A DNA stretch of 64,000 nt from Methanosarcina sp. KYL-1 (GTDB lineage: Archaea > Halobacteriota > Methanosarcinia > Methanosarcinales > Methanosarcinaceae), in NCBI RefSeq assembly GCF_024372725.1, contig NZ_VOUA01000018.1, positions 1 to 64,000 on the forward strand. The letters are read 5' to 3'. The notes under the pieces are model-generated. The model saw only the letters and a program-made list of their open reading frames with translations, was not told the origin of the DNA and did no database searches. A program made the position numbers and the translations under genes. Positions 26,903-36,635 of this stretch are shown here, piece by piece (positions within the stretch are counted from its first letter, which is position 1; the number at the start of each line of letters is the position of its first letter).

Positions 26903-27919
26903 ATGAAAAAAATAGGGATCATAATTACAGACCCGGAAGACTGGACAGCCCGGGCACTAATTGCTGCGGCGAAGGAAAAAGGCTTTTCCCCTCTTGTTCT
27001 CGACCTCAGGGCCGCAGAGGTCACCATAAACACGGAAACTGCCGGCCCGGTGGTTGCTAGCTCAATATCTTCCGGCTCTATAAATGCCGGCTCAAAAATT
27101 GCTTTTAAAACAGGGGACACCTGTCTCTCCGACCTTGACGCCGTGATCGTGCGAGACGTGGGAGCCGGGACCCTGGAAGGGGTTTCTTTCAGGTTCGACA
27201 TCCTGCGGGAGCTGGAAGCCGAAGGAGTCCTCGTCGTCAACTCCCCTGAAGCCATCCAGAGCGCTGCAAACAAGTACCACGCCTCCTACCTTGTGGCAAA
27301 AGCCGGGCTTCCCATGCCAGAAACCATCGCCGTGCAGAGTGCAGAGGCGGCCATGAAGGTAATTTCACGGTTCGGAGACGCCGTAATAAAACCGGTCTTC
27401 GGGTACAAGGGAAAAGACATCGTGAGGGTAAAAGCCGGAGAAGTCCTGTTTTCGGATAGGAAAAGCGAACCTGCATCCGTTGAAGAGACGCTGGAAAAGC
27501 TGCTCGAAGAAAGGGGGATGCTTTACATCCAGGAGTTTATCAAGAACCCTGGCCGGGATATAAGGGCCTTTGTCGTGGGCGGGACTGCCGTAGGAGCCAT
27601 TTACAGGAAAGCTGCTCCGGGCTCCTGGGTAAACAACCTGAGCCAGGGCGGAAGCGCAGACCGCTGCGTGCTGACAGAAGAGCAGAAAGCCATTGCAGAA
27701 AAGGCGGCCCTGGCCATCGGAGCGGTGTTTGCAGGCGTTGATATTATAGAAAGTTCTGCCGGAAATTCAGGAGAAAAAAGCGAGAAGGTAGCCAGCAGCA
27801 TAAACCCGGGCCCTAAAATCCTCGAGGTCAACGGGACCCCCTCAGGAAAAGGGATTTTCGATGCATGGGGAATAAATCCGGCCGAACACATCATTGATTA
27901 CATAAAAAATATTTTATGA
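26903..27919 (+). CDS. mptN: Tetrahydromethanopterin:alpha-L-glutamate ligase, RimK/MptN-type ATP-grasp
   Basis: A 338-residue ATP-grasp enzyme. The N-terminal domain (1-110) is Rossmann-like ([18 protein letters not shown]). The ATP-grasp core has [54 protein letters not shown] and the metal-binding end [12 protein letters not shown]. These are the motifs of RimK-like ligases. In Methanosarcinales MptN adds glutamate to tetrahydromethanopterin to form tetrahydrosarcinapterin, the C1 carrier of methanogenesis. The paralog CofF (coenzyme F420 ligase) is the main alternative. A 30-residue insertion near 285 is Ser/Gly-rich. Confidence 0.82.
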   Translation: MKKIGIIITDPEDWTARALIAAAKEKGFSPLVLDLRAAEVTINTETAGPVVASSISSGSINAGSKIAFKTGDTCLSDLDAVIVRDVGAGTLEGVSFRFDILRELEAEGVLVVNSPEAIQSAANKYHASYLVAKAGLPMPETIAVQSAEAAMKVISRFGDAVIKPVFGYKGKDIVRVKAGEVLFSDRKSEPASVEETLEKLLEERGMLYIQEFIKNPGRDIRAFVVGGTAVGAIYRKAAPGSWVNNLSQGGSADRCVLTEEQKAIAEKAALAIGAVFAGVDIIESSAGNSGEKSEKVASSINPGPKILEVNGTPSGKGIFDAWGINPAEHIIDYIKNIL

Positions 27920-28033
27920 AACGCCTATAAAGGATGCCGGACATACATATCACAAATATGTCATAAGAACCTCAAAAACATTACAGAAAACATTTAAGAT
28001 ATAGGTTGACCTTGAATAGGCCCGAGGCAAAGG

Positions 28034-28381
28034 ATGAGTGAATATAAACAGTGCATAGTTAGCAGGGATGACCTGAAACTTTCAAAAGGCAAATTTGCGG
28101 TACAGGTGGCCCATGCTGCGGTTTCTGCGGCGGAGTGGGCAAGCAAGAGCGACCTTGAAAAGTGGAAGGAAGGCGGGCAGAAAAAAGTTGTCCTTAAAGT
28201 TCCCACCCTGCAGGACCTTTACGCGCTTAAAGAAAAAGCAAGACGGGAAGGGCTCCCTACAGCCCTGATCCAGGACGCGGGGCTTACGGAAATCCCCCCC
28301 GGGACCGTTACCGTACTTGGGATCGGGCCGGCAAAGGAAGAGCTTATTGATAAGATTACGCGGGACCTGAAACTTCTTTAA
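28034..28381 (+). CDS. pth2: Peptidyl-tRNA hydrolase, archaeal type Pth2
   Basis: A 115-residue enzyme that releases peptides from stalled peptidyl-tRNA. It shows the whole Pth2 signature: [33 protein letters not shown], then [15 protein letters not shown], and [21 protein letters not shown] with the C-terminal [10 protein letters not shown]. Length and motif spacing are exact for the family. It stands alone 115 bases after mptN, with its own TATA-like region, so it is probably transcribed separately. Confidence 0.96.
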   Translation: MSEYKQCIVSRDDLKLSKGKFAVQVAHAAVSAAEWASKSDLEKWKEGGQKKVVLKVPTLQDLYALKEKARREGLPTALIQDAGLTEIPPGTVTVLGIGPAKEELIDKITRDLKLL

Positions 28382-28708
28382 GAGCCGGAAGGCTGGAAAT
28401 CCGGTTGAAAGGAGCCGGAGCCGGAAGAAGCCGGAAGAAGCCGGAACCGGAAGGGACCGGCACCAGTGAAAATCAGACTGAAGCAGACCAGTGAAATTGG
28501 ACTAAAGCCGATAAGAGGAGAGAATCAGGTTTTCCGACTCCTATCGGTTAGCTACCTATCGGCTTAGCCATCTATCCTGGCAATCAAGCTTAGCGATTCA
28601 ACTTGTCCGGCAAGCTTATCAGTCCCGGTTTATCAGTCACTTATCAGTCCCGGCTTATTCGCCGGCATGGCAAAGGTTCCGAATTATCCTATTTTCAGGA
28701 GGGCACCC
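28382..28708. other. Intergenic region with GGAAGAAGCC repeats
   Basis: The first part (28382-28460) is a run of CCGGAAGAAGCCGGA-type words. From 28515 to 28650 the words CTATCGG and TTATCAGTCCCGG recur. No reading frame has support. The AGGAGGG at 28697-28703 is the ribosome binding site of the next gene. Confidence 0.5.
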
Positions 28709-29962
28709 ATGAAAGACATCAGGATATCAGGCAAAACCGCAGCCTCGATTGTTGCTGTTTTATGTATATGTGCCGTGCTGGCTACGGCAGGAGTGTTGTT
28801 TTCGGACTCGATCTCGGAGTTTGGGGACGGGATAAAAGGTGGGATCAAGGGGTTCCTCGGCTCAAAACTGGAAGCCGAAAGTCCCGAACCGGTTTTTACT
28901 CCTGACCCGGCTTCTTTTACCGCCCCGGCTGTCCCGGCATATTCCCCTCTGGAAAATGAGGACACCCCGGTCCTGAGGACCCCACGCAACCCCGGCTTTT
29001 CCCTGAGCAGCAAATACCAGACTGCGGAATTTTTCCAGGGAGGAGTGAGTTACGTGAAAGTCACCATAAAAAACGAAGGCAATAACCCCATATTCATTGA
29101 CAGGTTCGGGCTTTCGGTCAACGCCTCGGAAAACCTGATATATTCCGAAGACTGTGGAGCCCTGCTTGCCCCGGGAGAAGAACAGTGCCTTGGAGTGGTC
29201 ACAGCCCAGATGCCCGAAGGGGAAGAAACCGCAAAGCTCAGCATTGTACTCTGGATGCTTGCCAGCACTTCGGAAGGGAAATGGCATGAATACGAGCCCC
29301 AGTTCATGGAAGAATTCACTGCGGACCTCAAGCCCATGCCCGAAAAGACATCTTCCCCCTACAGGTACAATCCCTCTTATTTCTTTGAGACCTTAAACCG
29401 GTTAGTAGAACCCTCCGAACCCACAGTAAGGGAAAAGGCAGCCGAAGTGGCCCGGACCCACCCCGGGGCCTACAACATCTACCAGGTCTGCGCTCTCTTT
29501 GATAAGGTCAGCAAGGAAATCGAGTACATAAACGACCCCAGAGGCAGTGACGTCTGGGAGCCTGCAAATGCCACCCTGAAAATAGGAGCCGGAGACTGTG
29601 AAGACCAGGCAATCCTGCTCTCCTCTCTGCTTGAAGCCGTAGGGGGCACGACCCGGATCTACCTTACCGATACCCACGCCTTTGCCGCAGTGTATATAGG
29701 CAACGGGACCGCGGCAACTGAAGCTGCAATAGAAGGAGTCAGGGCCTACTACGGCAATGTGGACGTGTATTACCTCACTGACGAATACGGTTCCTGGCTG
29801 ATGCTCGACCCGACCTCCAGCTTCTATGCAGGAGGTCTCCCCGGAACAACGGCCCCGACGAAAGTCCAGGCTGAAGGGAACAGCGAAACATACAGGAGCT
29901 GGACCTTCGTGAATACAAGCGAAGTAAAAGTAATTGACATCAGCGCAGGGGCAGCTTTGTAA
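28709..29962 (+). CDS. Transglutaminase-like protease-fold protein, membrane anchored
   Basis: A 417-residue exported protein. The start is the ATG at 28709 because AGGAGGG stands six bases upstream; an earlier in-frame ATG lacks one. Residues 6-30 are a membrane anchor (SIVAVLCICAVLATAGVLF). An immunoglobulin-like domain follows (about 90-200), then a transglutaminase-like domain with the Cys in AGDCEDQAILLSSLLEAVG, the His in TDTHAFAAVYIG and the Asp in WLMLDPTSS. These are the triad positions of archaeal transglutaminase-like proteases. It probably acts on proteins or peptides outside the cell. It is not in a visible operon. Confidence 0.85.
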   Translation: MKDIRISGKTAASIVAVLCICAVLATAGVLFSDSISEFGDGIKGGIKGFLGSKLEAESPEPVFTPDPASFTAPAVPAYSPLENEDTPVLRTPRNPGFSLSSKYQTAEFFQGGVSYVKVTIKNEGNNPIFIDRFGLSVNASENLIYSEDCGALLAPGEEQCLGVVTAQMPEGEETAKLSIVLWMLASTSEGKWHEYEPQFMEEFTADLKPMPEKTSSPYRYNPSYFFETLNRLVEPSEPTVREKAAEVARTHPGAYNIYQVCALFDKVSKEIEYINDPRGSDVWEPANATLKIGAGDCEDQAILLSSLLEAVGGTTRIYLTDTHAFAAVYIGNGTAATEAAIEGVRAYYGNVDVYYLTDEYGSWLMLDPTSSFYAGGLPGTTAPTKVQAEGNSETYRSWTFVNTSEVKVIDISAGAAL

Positions 29963-30064
29963 ATCCCCGAAAGAAAAAGCCCTGAAAAAAACCTGAAAGA
30001 AAAAAGGAAATTAAAACCTGAAAAAAAAGGAAATTAAAACCTTACAAAGGAGTGCTTGTAGCTA

Positions 30065-31381
30065 ATGGAAGTTCCTGAGATTGAAAAACAGATAGGAATC
30101 AGCCTTTACTCCACGGATACCGAAGGCCTTGGCGGGCAGCTCCGCCAGGAAGTGGAGGATTTCATCGTAAAAGAAATCACGAACAGAGAGGAAGGAAAGG
30201 AAGGAAAGTACCTTATCCTCGAAATCACCAAGCGGGACTGGGACACCCACCATTTCACCCGCTCCCTTGCCAAAATCCTGCAGATCAGCCAGAAGCGGAT
30301 CGGAGTTGCAGGCACAAAGGACAAGCGGGCCCTTACCACCCAGAAAATCAGCATCTTCGACCTGGATGCCTCCGAAATCGAAAGGGTCCGCTTAAAGGAC
30401 ATCGAACTGAAAGTCCTGGGCCGCTCCAAAAAATCCGTGGAACTCGGAGACCTTACAGGAAACGAATTCATAATCACTATCCGAAACATCGATACCCCTG
30501 TGCCCGAGACAAAAGCCCTCCTCGCAAAAGCCACGGAAGAGATCCTGACAGCCGGCGGGGTCCCCAACTTCTTCGGGGTCCAGCGCTTCGGAGCAGTCAG
30601 GCCTGTTACCCACCTTGTAGGAAAAGCCATCGTAGAAGGCAGCTTTGAAAAAGCTTCTATGATGTACATCGCCGAACCATTCCCTGAAGAGCCCGAGGAA
30701 ACAAAGAAAGCCCGCCAGTTCGTAAAAGAGACCCGCGACTTCAAGGAAGGCCTCAAGACCTACCCCCTCCGCCTGGGCCACGAACGGGCAATGATGAACC
30801 ACCTGATAGCAAACCCGGATGACTTTGCAGGCTCATTCCTGGTCCTCCCGAAAAACCTCTACAGGATGTTCGTACACGCCTACCAGTCCTACATCTATAA
30901 CATAATCCTCTGCCGCCGGATCGAACGCGGCCTCCCCTTAAACCAGGCAGTGGACGGAGACGTGGTATGTTTCAGGAACGAAGCCGGCCTCCCGGATTCC
31001 TCAAAAACCGAAAAGGTTACCTCCGAAACCGTAAGCGCCATGAACCGCCTTATAAAGCGCGGACGGGCCTTCATAACCGCCCCCCTCCCGGGCTTCAAAA
31101 CCGAATTTGCATCCGGCATCCCCGGAGAAATCGAGCAGGAAGTCCTCGAAGAATTCAAAGTCCCCCTCGAAGGCTTCAACATCGAAGAAATCCCGGAAAT
31201 GAGCTCGAAAGGCACCCGCAGGGAAATCCTCCTGCAGGTGGAGCCGAAGTTTGAGGTCTCGGAAGATGAACTGAACCCCGGAAAATCAAAGGCTGTGCTT
31301 GAGTTCATGCTGCCCAAGGGGAGTTATGCTACAACGGTGCTTAGGGAATACATGAAAGTGGATCCGCTGCAGATGAGCTAA
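30065..31381 (+). CDS. truD: tRNA pseudouridine(13) synthase TruD
   Basis: A 438-residue enzyme that isomerises uridine 13 in tRNAs. The catalytic Asp lies in the signature GVAGTKDKRALTTQ (about residue 82). Further family motifs are VPNFFGVQRFGAVRPVTH and the FVHAYQSYIYN stretch. The length is normal for archaeal TruD, whose insertion domain is the central 150 residues. There is a long purine stretch with GGAG about 14 bases before the ATG. It is a single gene, 102 bases after the transglutaminase-like gene. Confidence 0.95.
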   Translation: MEVPEIEKQIGISLYSTDTEGLGGQLRQEVEDFIVKEITNREEGKEGKYLILEITKRDWDTHHFTRSLAKILQISQKRIGVAGTKDKRALTTQKISIFDLDASEIERVRLKDIELKVLGRSKKSVELGDLTGNEFIITIRNIDTPVPETKALLAKATEEILTAGGVPNFFGVQRFGAVRPVTHLVGKAIVEGSFEKASMMYIAEPFPEEPEETKKARQFVKETRDFKEGLKTYPLRLGHERAMMNHLIANPDDFAGSFLVLPKNLYRMFVHAYQSYIYNIILCRRIERGLPLNQAVDGDVVCFRNEAGLPDSSKTEKVTSETVSAMNRLIKRGRAFITAPLPGFKTEFASGIPGEIEQEVLEEFKVPLEGFNIEEIPEMSSKGTRREILLQVEPKFEVSEDELNPGKSKAVLEFMLPKGSYATTVLREYMKVDPLQMS

Positions 31382-31458
31382 AATGAGCTGAATTTACAAA
31401 GCACTCCTTTCCCGGAGTTCTCTTTTTTTAATTTTACCCCGGGAAGCCGACGACTTCC

Positions 31459-31503
31459 CGGACCCGGGCTCACCAACGCTCGACGCAGGTGAGCGGCTTT
31501 TCA
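31459..31503. terminator. Inverted element after truD
   Basis: GCTCACC and GGTGAGC form arms around a loop with AACGCTCGACGCA, followed by GGCTTTTC on the plus strand. It fits the palindrome family with trailing GGCTTTTC seen elsewhere in this window (22575, 38316, 52153) and could terminate truD. Confidence 0.5.
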
Positions 31504-31551
31504 TCACAGAAAAATTATTTTTTCATATCTCTATATTATTCCGTTTCTCCT

Positions 31552-33450
31552 TCATTTCCCACTCTTCCGGATCCCAGAAACAAGAAATGCAATGCCAAAC
31601 AAAAAGATTACAAGCAGGAACCCGAATACCAGATGAGCCGGTATCCCAAACACTTCTCCCCCTCTAAAATACGGGTCAACGGCTCTAAGAGAAAGCAAAA
31701 GAACTCCCACCAAAGCTAGCAGCCAGGAGCCAGAGACAAGGGCTTTGTTATTGCTTTTTCTCAGGAGTACTGCCAGCAGAATGAGCATTGCAGCGATGGC
31801 AATCGGAGGGAAATAAAAAGTAGCAGAGTTTTCGAGACCCTTTGTAAAGAAAATACCTTCCTCCCCGTGCTCAAAAGCATACAGCGTTCCCTCACTTGAA
31901 ATCAGATACAATTTGTCTTTGTAAAGTGCTGGATGCGATACCTCGTATCCTTTTATTCTGCTGCTGCTCCATACAGTTTCCCCTGTAGTGGAATCAAAAA
32001 CCTGTATTTTGTTCAGATCCGTAGAATATACGAATTTATCGGTAATCATAGATGAGGAAAAACTCACAGTGGAATCAGGATACTCTTTTAAAATTTCTCC
32101 TGATTTAGCATCTAATATGACAGGCCTATCGGAATTAACAAATATTTTATCATGTTTTAATTCGACGATGTTCGCCCAGCTACCTACATTTGTTTTCCAG
32201 ACTTCCTCTCCCGACTCAAGGGACAATGCGATAATGTCCCCCTCGCCTACATAGATACAGACCAGGTCTTTGCAAAGGAAAGGGTAAAATGGGGAATACT
32301 CTTCTGATTGCGTGTATTCCCATACCTCTTTTCCTGTTTTTGTATCGAGTGCAATTAAACCCTTCATTACTACAGGCTCTTCCAGTTCAGGCTCCGGCTC
32401 ACCGGATTCTCTCGTGATGGGGTCGGTATAGATGGTATGCAAAGCATGGTATCCGAATACCACGACGTTTCCATTCACAACGGGATCTCCCAGATAATAA
32501 TCGCTCCTTCCTTCAGTTTCAAAGTCTGTTCTGTTAAATTCATAGTCCCATCTCAAAGCCCCGTTTTCAGTATCAATGGCAGCTACATACCTGTCGTAAG
32601 GCGTGCTGACAAACAATGTATTTCCAAAAATAATAGGAGTACTCCACCCGACATCCCGATATTTTTTACTCCATAACAATTCACCGGTTTTTGCATCCAG
32701 TGCATCAATATTTGGATAGTGCACGGCAAACAAAACCCCATCCTTATACCCGAGGTCAGCGCTCCATTCCTTACTCCAGAGTGGTTCACCCGTTTCCGCA
32801 TCCATGGCTATAATCCCATTCTCTCCGAAGGCCCCTTCACTAAGGTAAAGGACACCGTCCGCAACAAGGTTTACCCAGGACTGCATACCGGACCTAAGCT
32901 TCCAGGGCAATTCATAGGTCCAGGCAACTTTTAAAGGTGGATCCAGGGTTACGGGTTCGATTTCGCTCAGGTGGAGCGTGAGGTTGTAAAACTCAAAGTC
33001 GTCGTAATTGCTGCCGTCCGAATCATTCCCGGCAATGATTTTTATGGTGTTGTTCCCGGGATTGAAAAAAGTAGGATGAAACGGAATTAAAATGTCCACT
33101 GCAGCAGAATCAGAAGTATTTTCAGGGATGTAGGCATTAAGATTCCCGATTTTTATCTCGTTGAGGTACACTTTATCTAAAAATTCGTCTCTCGGCTCCG
33201 GAACAACGCTTTTGACTGTCACCGTGAATTCAGCGTATCTTATGTCTGCCAGAGGGTCCAGGTTGAAAGTTGTCATATAAACCAGACCTTCCGGATCATG
33301 AGGGGTCAATTCTTCTTTAAAATCATCCCCAGGATGGTGGTGTTCAGCGTCAAGAACTATTTCAGACGCTGAAACTCCTGAAATGGAAGCAAATAAAAAA
33401 GCAAATAAGAGAAGCGCAGGACAGAGTAAATTTTTCACCATATGATTCAT
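31552..33450 (-). CDS. PQQ/quinoprotein-like beta-propeller protein, membrane anchored
   Basis: A 632-residue exported protein. It has a signal peptide (residues 5-28, LLCPALLLFAFLFASISGVSAS), an N-terminal beta domain of about 130 residues, and then a beta-propeller with about seven repeats of the form ALDAKTGELLWSKKY, IDTENGALRWDYEF, LDTKTGKEVWEY. These match the BamB-like PQQ propeller fold, here as a protein-binding scaffold; no cofactor site can be claimed. Three C-terminal membrane segments follow (about 548-568, 578-592 and 606-626). The Met at residue 4 is an alternative start. The gene is single; function unknown. Confidence 0.85.
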   Translation of the reverse strand: MNHMVKNLLCPALLLFAFLFASISGVSASEIVLDAEHHHPGDDFKEELTPHDPEGLVYMTTFNLDPLADIRYAEFTVTVKSVVPEPRDEFLDKVYLNEIKIGNLNAYIPENTSDSAAVDILIPFHPTFFNPGNNTIKIIAGNDSDGSNYDDFEFYNLTLHLSEIEPVTLDPPLKVAWTYELPWKLRSGMQSWVNLVADGVLYLSEGAFGENGIIAMDAETGEPLWSKEWSADLGYKDGVLFAVHYPNIDALDAKTGELLWSKKYRDVGWSTPIIFGNTLFVSTPYDRYVAAIDTENGALRWDYEFNRTDFETEGRSDYYLGDPVVNGNVVVFGYHALHTIYTDPITRESGEPEPELEEPVVMKGLIALDTKTGKEVWEYTQSEEYSPFYPFLCKDLVCIYVGEGDIIALSLESGEEVWKTNVGSWANIVELKHDKIFVNSDRPVILDAKSGEILKEYPDSTVSFSSSMITDKFVYSTDLNKIQVFDSTTGETVWSSSRIKGYEVSHPALYKDKLYLISSEGTLYAFEHGEEGIFFTKGLENSATFYFPPIAIAAMLILLAVLLRKSNNKALVSGSWLLALVGVLLLSLRAVDPYFRGGEVFGIPAHLVFGFLLVIFLFGIAFLVSGIRKSGK

Positions 33451-33729
33451 CGAAAGACTTCAAGACTTTTAAATGTTAGGAATTTAACTCAACAGGTTTT
33501 GAGTAAAATCAGCCAGGATTTGAATAGTCACGAAGGCATCTTACATTCCATTCTTCTACACATAATTCAGAATTTTATTAAGGAAGAAGCCGGTTGTGCA
33601 GGCACAAACGGTAAGAAAGAGAGGTTAGATATAGATATCGAAAGCAGATAAACGTAAAACAGAAAATCCAGCCTGAACTTCCGCCGAAAAGGGAAAAACA
33701 AGACCGTATTACTCTTCTCTCCTCTCTCT

Positions 33730-34188
33730 TTAAAAGAACACGAGTTTTCTTACTTCCTGCGTGGGGATAAGGTAGCCGTTGACCTCGTCAAGTTTGGGGT
33801 TTGCCGGGTCCACCCCGTATTTTTCAATATAGGCTTCCCTTGCCTCCTCCATTATTCTGGACATTTCCGGCTCGCTCATTACAACGTCATAATCCACGCC
33901 TTCTTTCGAACCCTCCGGAGGCTCGCCTGTCTCGGTGACCAGGACGCTCAGGTTACCATGAAAAACGGTGCCTTCCAGATAATGAGGAAGTTCACCCCTG
34001 GCAAATTTGAGGTCATTTTCCGTAATATCGTATTTTTCATACAGCTCCTGCAGTTCGGCATCCGTATAACTCACATCCGTACTATGGGGAATGTCGCCTG
34101 CCATTTCTTCCGGGCTTGTGTAATTTAATCCGAGAATTCCGATAATACACACAAAAACTGCGATTGCTGCTACCCATATTTTATTCAT
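33730..34188 (-). CDS. Exported protein of unknown function
   Basis: A 152-residue protein. Residues 3-24 are a membrane anchor or signal (IWVAAIAVFVCIIGILGLNY). The rest is acidic with helical and beta parts (DAELQELYEKYDITENDLKF; then EEAREAYIEKYGVDPANPKL), and it ends in a hydrophobic VFF. The gene starts with ATG in an AT-rich setting and is followed, on the other strand, by a similar small exported protein gene. I do not recognise the family; the anchored position suggests the cell envelope. Confidence 0.65.
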   Translation of the reverse strand: MNKIWVAAIAVFVCIIGILGLNYTSPEEMAGDIPHSTDVSYTDAELQELYEKYDITENDLKFARGELPHYLEGTVFHGNLSVLVTETGEPPEGSKEGVDYDVVMSEPEMSRIMEEAREAYIEKYGVDPANPKLDEVNGYLIPTQEVRKLVFF

Positions 34189-34486
34189 GTTAGGCCTCCA
34201 CAGGTATCAAGATTGCATATAAGAAATCAGTTGCAGGAAATCGGCTGCATTACAAAGTAAGAAAGAAAGTTTAGACCATATAAATCTTCTGTGAAAAATC
34301 AAACATTAAGTTTTAAGGAAAAGAATTAAGGAACAAAACTCAAAGTTCCCCTCTAAATAGGGGGATCTGGACAGAAAAAGACAAATAGATCCTATATTTA
34401 AAAATTAATGGAGTTGGGCTAAAACCTGTAAAGTAGACAATGAAAGCCGGAAGATGAATTACGGGTGGGATGAGGTGAAAATAAAT
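34189..34486. other. Divergent promoter region
   Basis: AT-rich intergenic DNA between two small envelope-protein genes. The word AACTCAAAGTTCCCCTCTAAATAGGGG contains the inverted CCCCTCTAAATAGGGG (near 34348). GAGGTGA at 34471-34477 is the ribosome binding site of the plus-strand gene. No further gene is seen. Confidence 0.4.
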
Positions 34487-34972
34487 ATGAAATTTGGAAT
34501 GGCTGCGCTGCTTATATCAGTGCTGCTGGCGATCGTCTTCTTTGCACCGGCTGAGGACACACAAAAAGCCGCAGATAAAGGAGAAGAGGAAGAAGAGCAA
34601 GAAAAGGAAGGGGAAAAAGAGGGGGAAGAAGTAACTGCAGCTGCACCCTGGTTTAATGAAGGCGACCCCTGGTTTGTTGAGGGTGATGAATTAAACCGGC
34701 TCAGCCATGATGAACTCACAGCTCTTGCCGAACAGAACGAAACGGTAAGAAAACTACTCGAAGAAGACCAAAAGCTTGAGCCTGTTCAGATTGAAAGCCT
34801 TGAGGATATTGAACACCTTCCGGAAAACTATCCTGAAGAATTAAAAAAACTGATGATCGAAGATTATCTCGCAAGGCAAAATCTTTCGGAACAGCAAAAT
34901 AACAATTCTGAAGATGGCCCCAAACCACCAATGGACGAAGTAAACGAATCAACAACAAGTTGTGCGAACTAA
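34487..34972 (+). CDS. Exported acidic protein of unknown function
   Basis: A 161-residue protein with a short N-terminal membrane anchor (GMAALLISVLLAIVFFA) and a very acidic stretch of Glu/Lys runs (about residues 26-48), then a motif NEGDPWFVEGDELNRLSHDEL and an acidic helical tail. The ATG at 34487 has GAGGTGA nine bases upstream; an ATG eleven codons earlier is possible but weaker. It is probably on the outer face of the membrane. It is divergent from the exported protein at 33730-34188 and the two share general build only. Function unknown. Confidence 0.65.
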   Translation: MKFGMAALLISVLLAIVFFAPAEDTQKAADKGEEEEEQEKEGEKEGEEVTAAAPWFNEGDPWFVEGDELNRLSHDELTALAEQNETVRKLLEEDQKLEPVQIESLEDIEHLPENYPEELKKLMIEDYLARQNLSEQQNNNSEDGPKPPMDEVNESTTSCAN

Positions 34973-35104
34973 TCAACAATAAATTAAGATAGCATACAAG
35001 CAGCTACAGATTAGGAACAAAGAGAACAGTTTAGCTTTCCTTAAGGGATGAAGACAAGTTCGACCAAACTTGATCAAGGTTCTACAAAAGGGAGAAAGGC
35101 GAAA

Positions 35105-35326
35105 ATGTTACAAAAAATATCCATCCGGTCTTTAGCAACGATCTCTTTAGGAACCTTAATACTTGTTACAATTTTGTATTACATTGAAGAGTCATTTTTT
35201 CCGGGGCATGGTTCTTCTTTTATGCTCTTTAGCCAGTTCGTGGGTGGAGTGTTTTTTGCACTGATGATAGTGGCTGCAGGTGCTCTAAGCATTTCAGCCT
35301 TCAAACTCGTTTTCAGGAAAGATTAA
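35105..35326 (+). CDS. Small two-segment membrane protein
   Basis: A 73-residue protein with two hydrophobic segments (about residues 9-27 and 42-64), separated by an acidic and aromatic loop EESFFPGHGSSF. I start at the ATG at 35105 because GGGAGAAAGG is just upstream; an in-frame ATG at 35048 is directly against its own purine run and would add 19 polar residues. No function is visible. Confidence 0.6.
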   Translation: MLQKISIRSLATISLGTLILVTILYYIEESFFPGHGSSFMLFSQFVGGVFFALMIVAAGALSISAFKLVFRKD

Positions 35327-35527
35327 AAAGAAATAAAGAAGAAACGGAAACCAGTGATGTAAGAACAGGATTCGGATAGGTACACATAAAGCCCGGCTGG
35401 AAACTACAAAACAAATCATAGCAATCGGTAAAGTAAACAAAAAGCAAAAAATCCGGTTCAGCCAGAAAATCCGGCCTGAACCAGCATGAAACAAAGATCC
35501 GGATCGAATTCAAACTTTTCAAGAGCT

Positions 35528-36112
35528 TTACAGGTAAGGACCTGCCCTCCGTTCCACAAACCTGCCGTAGAAATTTGCAAGGAAGATGGAGCTTGTGAAG
35601 TACATGGCGGGTATGCCCACAAGGACGATGATAAGCACTATAAATACAAGGACAAGGGCATACTGCTTCAGTATCGCAATAATGTAGTCGCCGAGGTTGT
35701 CCTTGACAGCATTCAGGATCCCGAACTCGAAGAAGGAAGCTACGGTCTGTTTCCTGAAGAAGTTGACCGCAAGGATCGGGATCACGAAAAAGCTGAGCAG
35801 CAGGTTCAGGAGGTTGCCTGCGGTTTCGCTGACGGAAATTGCGGCGAACAACACAATGAAATAAGCTATGTAGAACGGGAGCGACTTAAGGGTAATAATG
35901 AACCCCAGCTTCAGGTCGTCCATGAAACGGAATTTGGGGAGCCCTTCGTACCTGCCCTCAATGAACTCATTAACTAACCTGACAATGTAACCGGTAAGGG
36001 CAAACCAGCCGAGGATAGGAATGATTAACCAGAGTATATAAAGGAGCCTCGTTGGCGTTTTAAAAGGATACTTAAAAGCGTCTGAAAAACTTATACTTTC
36101 TATAATAACCAC
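35528..36112 (-). CDS. DUF4013-like membrane protein
   Basis: A 194-residue membrane protein with five or six hydrophobic segments. The start (ISFSDAFKYPFKTPTRLLYI) and the stretch GYIVRLVNEFIEGRYEGLP, a conserved amphipathic motif in archaeal DUF4013 proteins, support the assignment. The start is a GTG. No transport or enzyme motif is seen, and there is no operon partner. Proteins of this group are frequent in methanogens, without known role. Confidence 0.8.
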   Translation of the reverse strand: MVIIESISFSDAFKYPFKTPTRLLYILWLIIPILGWFALTGYIVRLVNEFIEGRYEGLPKFRFMDDLKLGFIITLKSLPFYIAYFIVLFAAISVSETAGNLLNLLLSFFVIPILAVNFFRKQTVASFFEFGILNAVKDNLGDYIIAILKQYALVLVFIVLIIVLVGIPAMYFTSSIFLANFYGRFVERRAGPYL

Positions 36113-36491
36113 CGTACATACTCTTCTTTAGAGGCATATAAAACTTAGTACAAATAAATAAAGAGATCCGTAGAGAGTATATAAAAAATCAGTTCAGTGA
36201 ATCATGGAAAAAAAATCAGAAAGCAGAAAGAAAAACCAGAAAGAAAAAACCAGAAAAGGCAACCGGAAAAGGCAACCGGAAAGAAAAGCACCCGAAAGCT
36301 TCAAACAAAATTAAAAAATTAAAAGGTTAAAGAGTAAGTGTAATGTGTAATGGAAGGAATGCCCTTCACAGAATCTGTATTTGAACAGCCTTGCAATTTA
36401 TACTTTTTAAATGAAAAGTTTTAGACCAGGGTTTTTTTTCTAACCCCTCCGAGCTTCTCATGAATTTATGGAATGGGAAAAATCATCCAGA
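36113..36491. other. Intergenic region
   Basis: The section 36215-36300 has AGAAAGAAAAACCAGAAA-type repeats and GGCAACCGGAAAA twice. The section 36365-36430 resembles 37562-37625 (for example TTTTTAAATRAAAAG), that is, the 3' flanks of the first and third tiny lysine-rich protein genes are alike. No other gene is seen. Confidence 0.5.
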
Positions 36492-36635
36492 TTATTTTTT
36501 CTTTGTTCCCTTTTCCAGTTGCTTCTTTGCTTCCTTATCGCCGGAAGAAGCTTTTTTCTGCAGTTTTTCCATGTCTTTGCGAGCTTTAGAGCTGCTCTGT
36601 TCTTTCTGTTCAGTACCCTTCTTAGATGCTGCCAT
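36492..36635 (-). CDS. Tiny lysine-rich protein, copy 1 of 3
   Basis: A 47-residue basic protein, beginning MAASKKGTEQKEQ and ending KQLEKGTKKK. It has the same plan as two tandem paralogs at 37032 and 37687: a MAxSKK start, a charged helix (KARKDMEKLQKKASSGDKEA) with an SGD/GSKD turn, and a run of lysines at the end. The ATG has GAAGG ten bases upstream. A conserved TATA box lies about 110 bases before the start, so the leader is about 85 bases. Roles such as nucleic acid or ribosome binding are only guesses from charge. Confidence 0.75.
   Translation of the reverse strand: MAASKKGTEQKEQSSSKARKDMEKLQKKASSGDKEAKKQLEKGTKKK

Noticed and set aside
33442-33651. 69-codon frame divergent from and overlapping the beta-propeller gene start
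   Set aside because: It overlaps the start codon region of a well-supported gene and has no binding site of its own.
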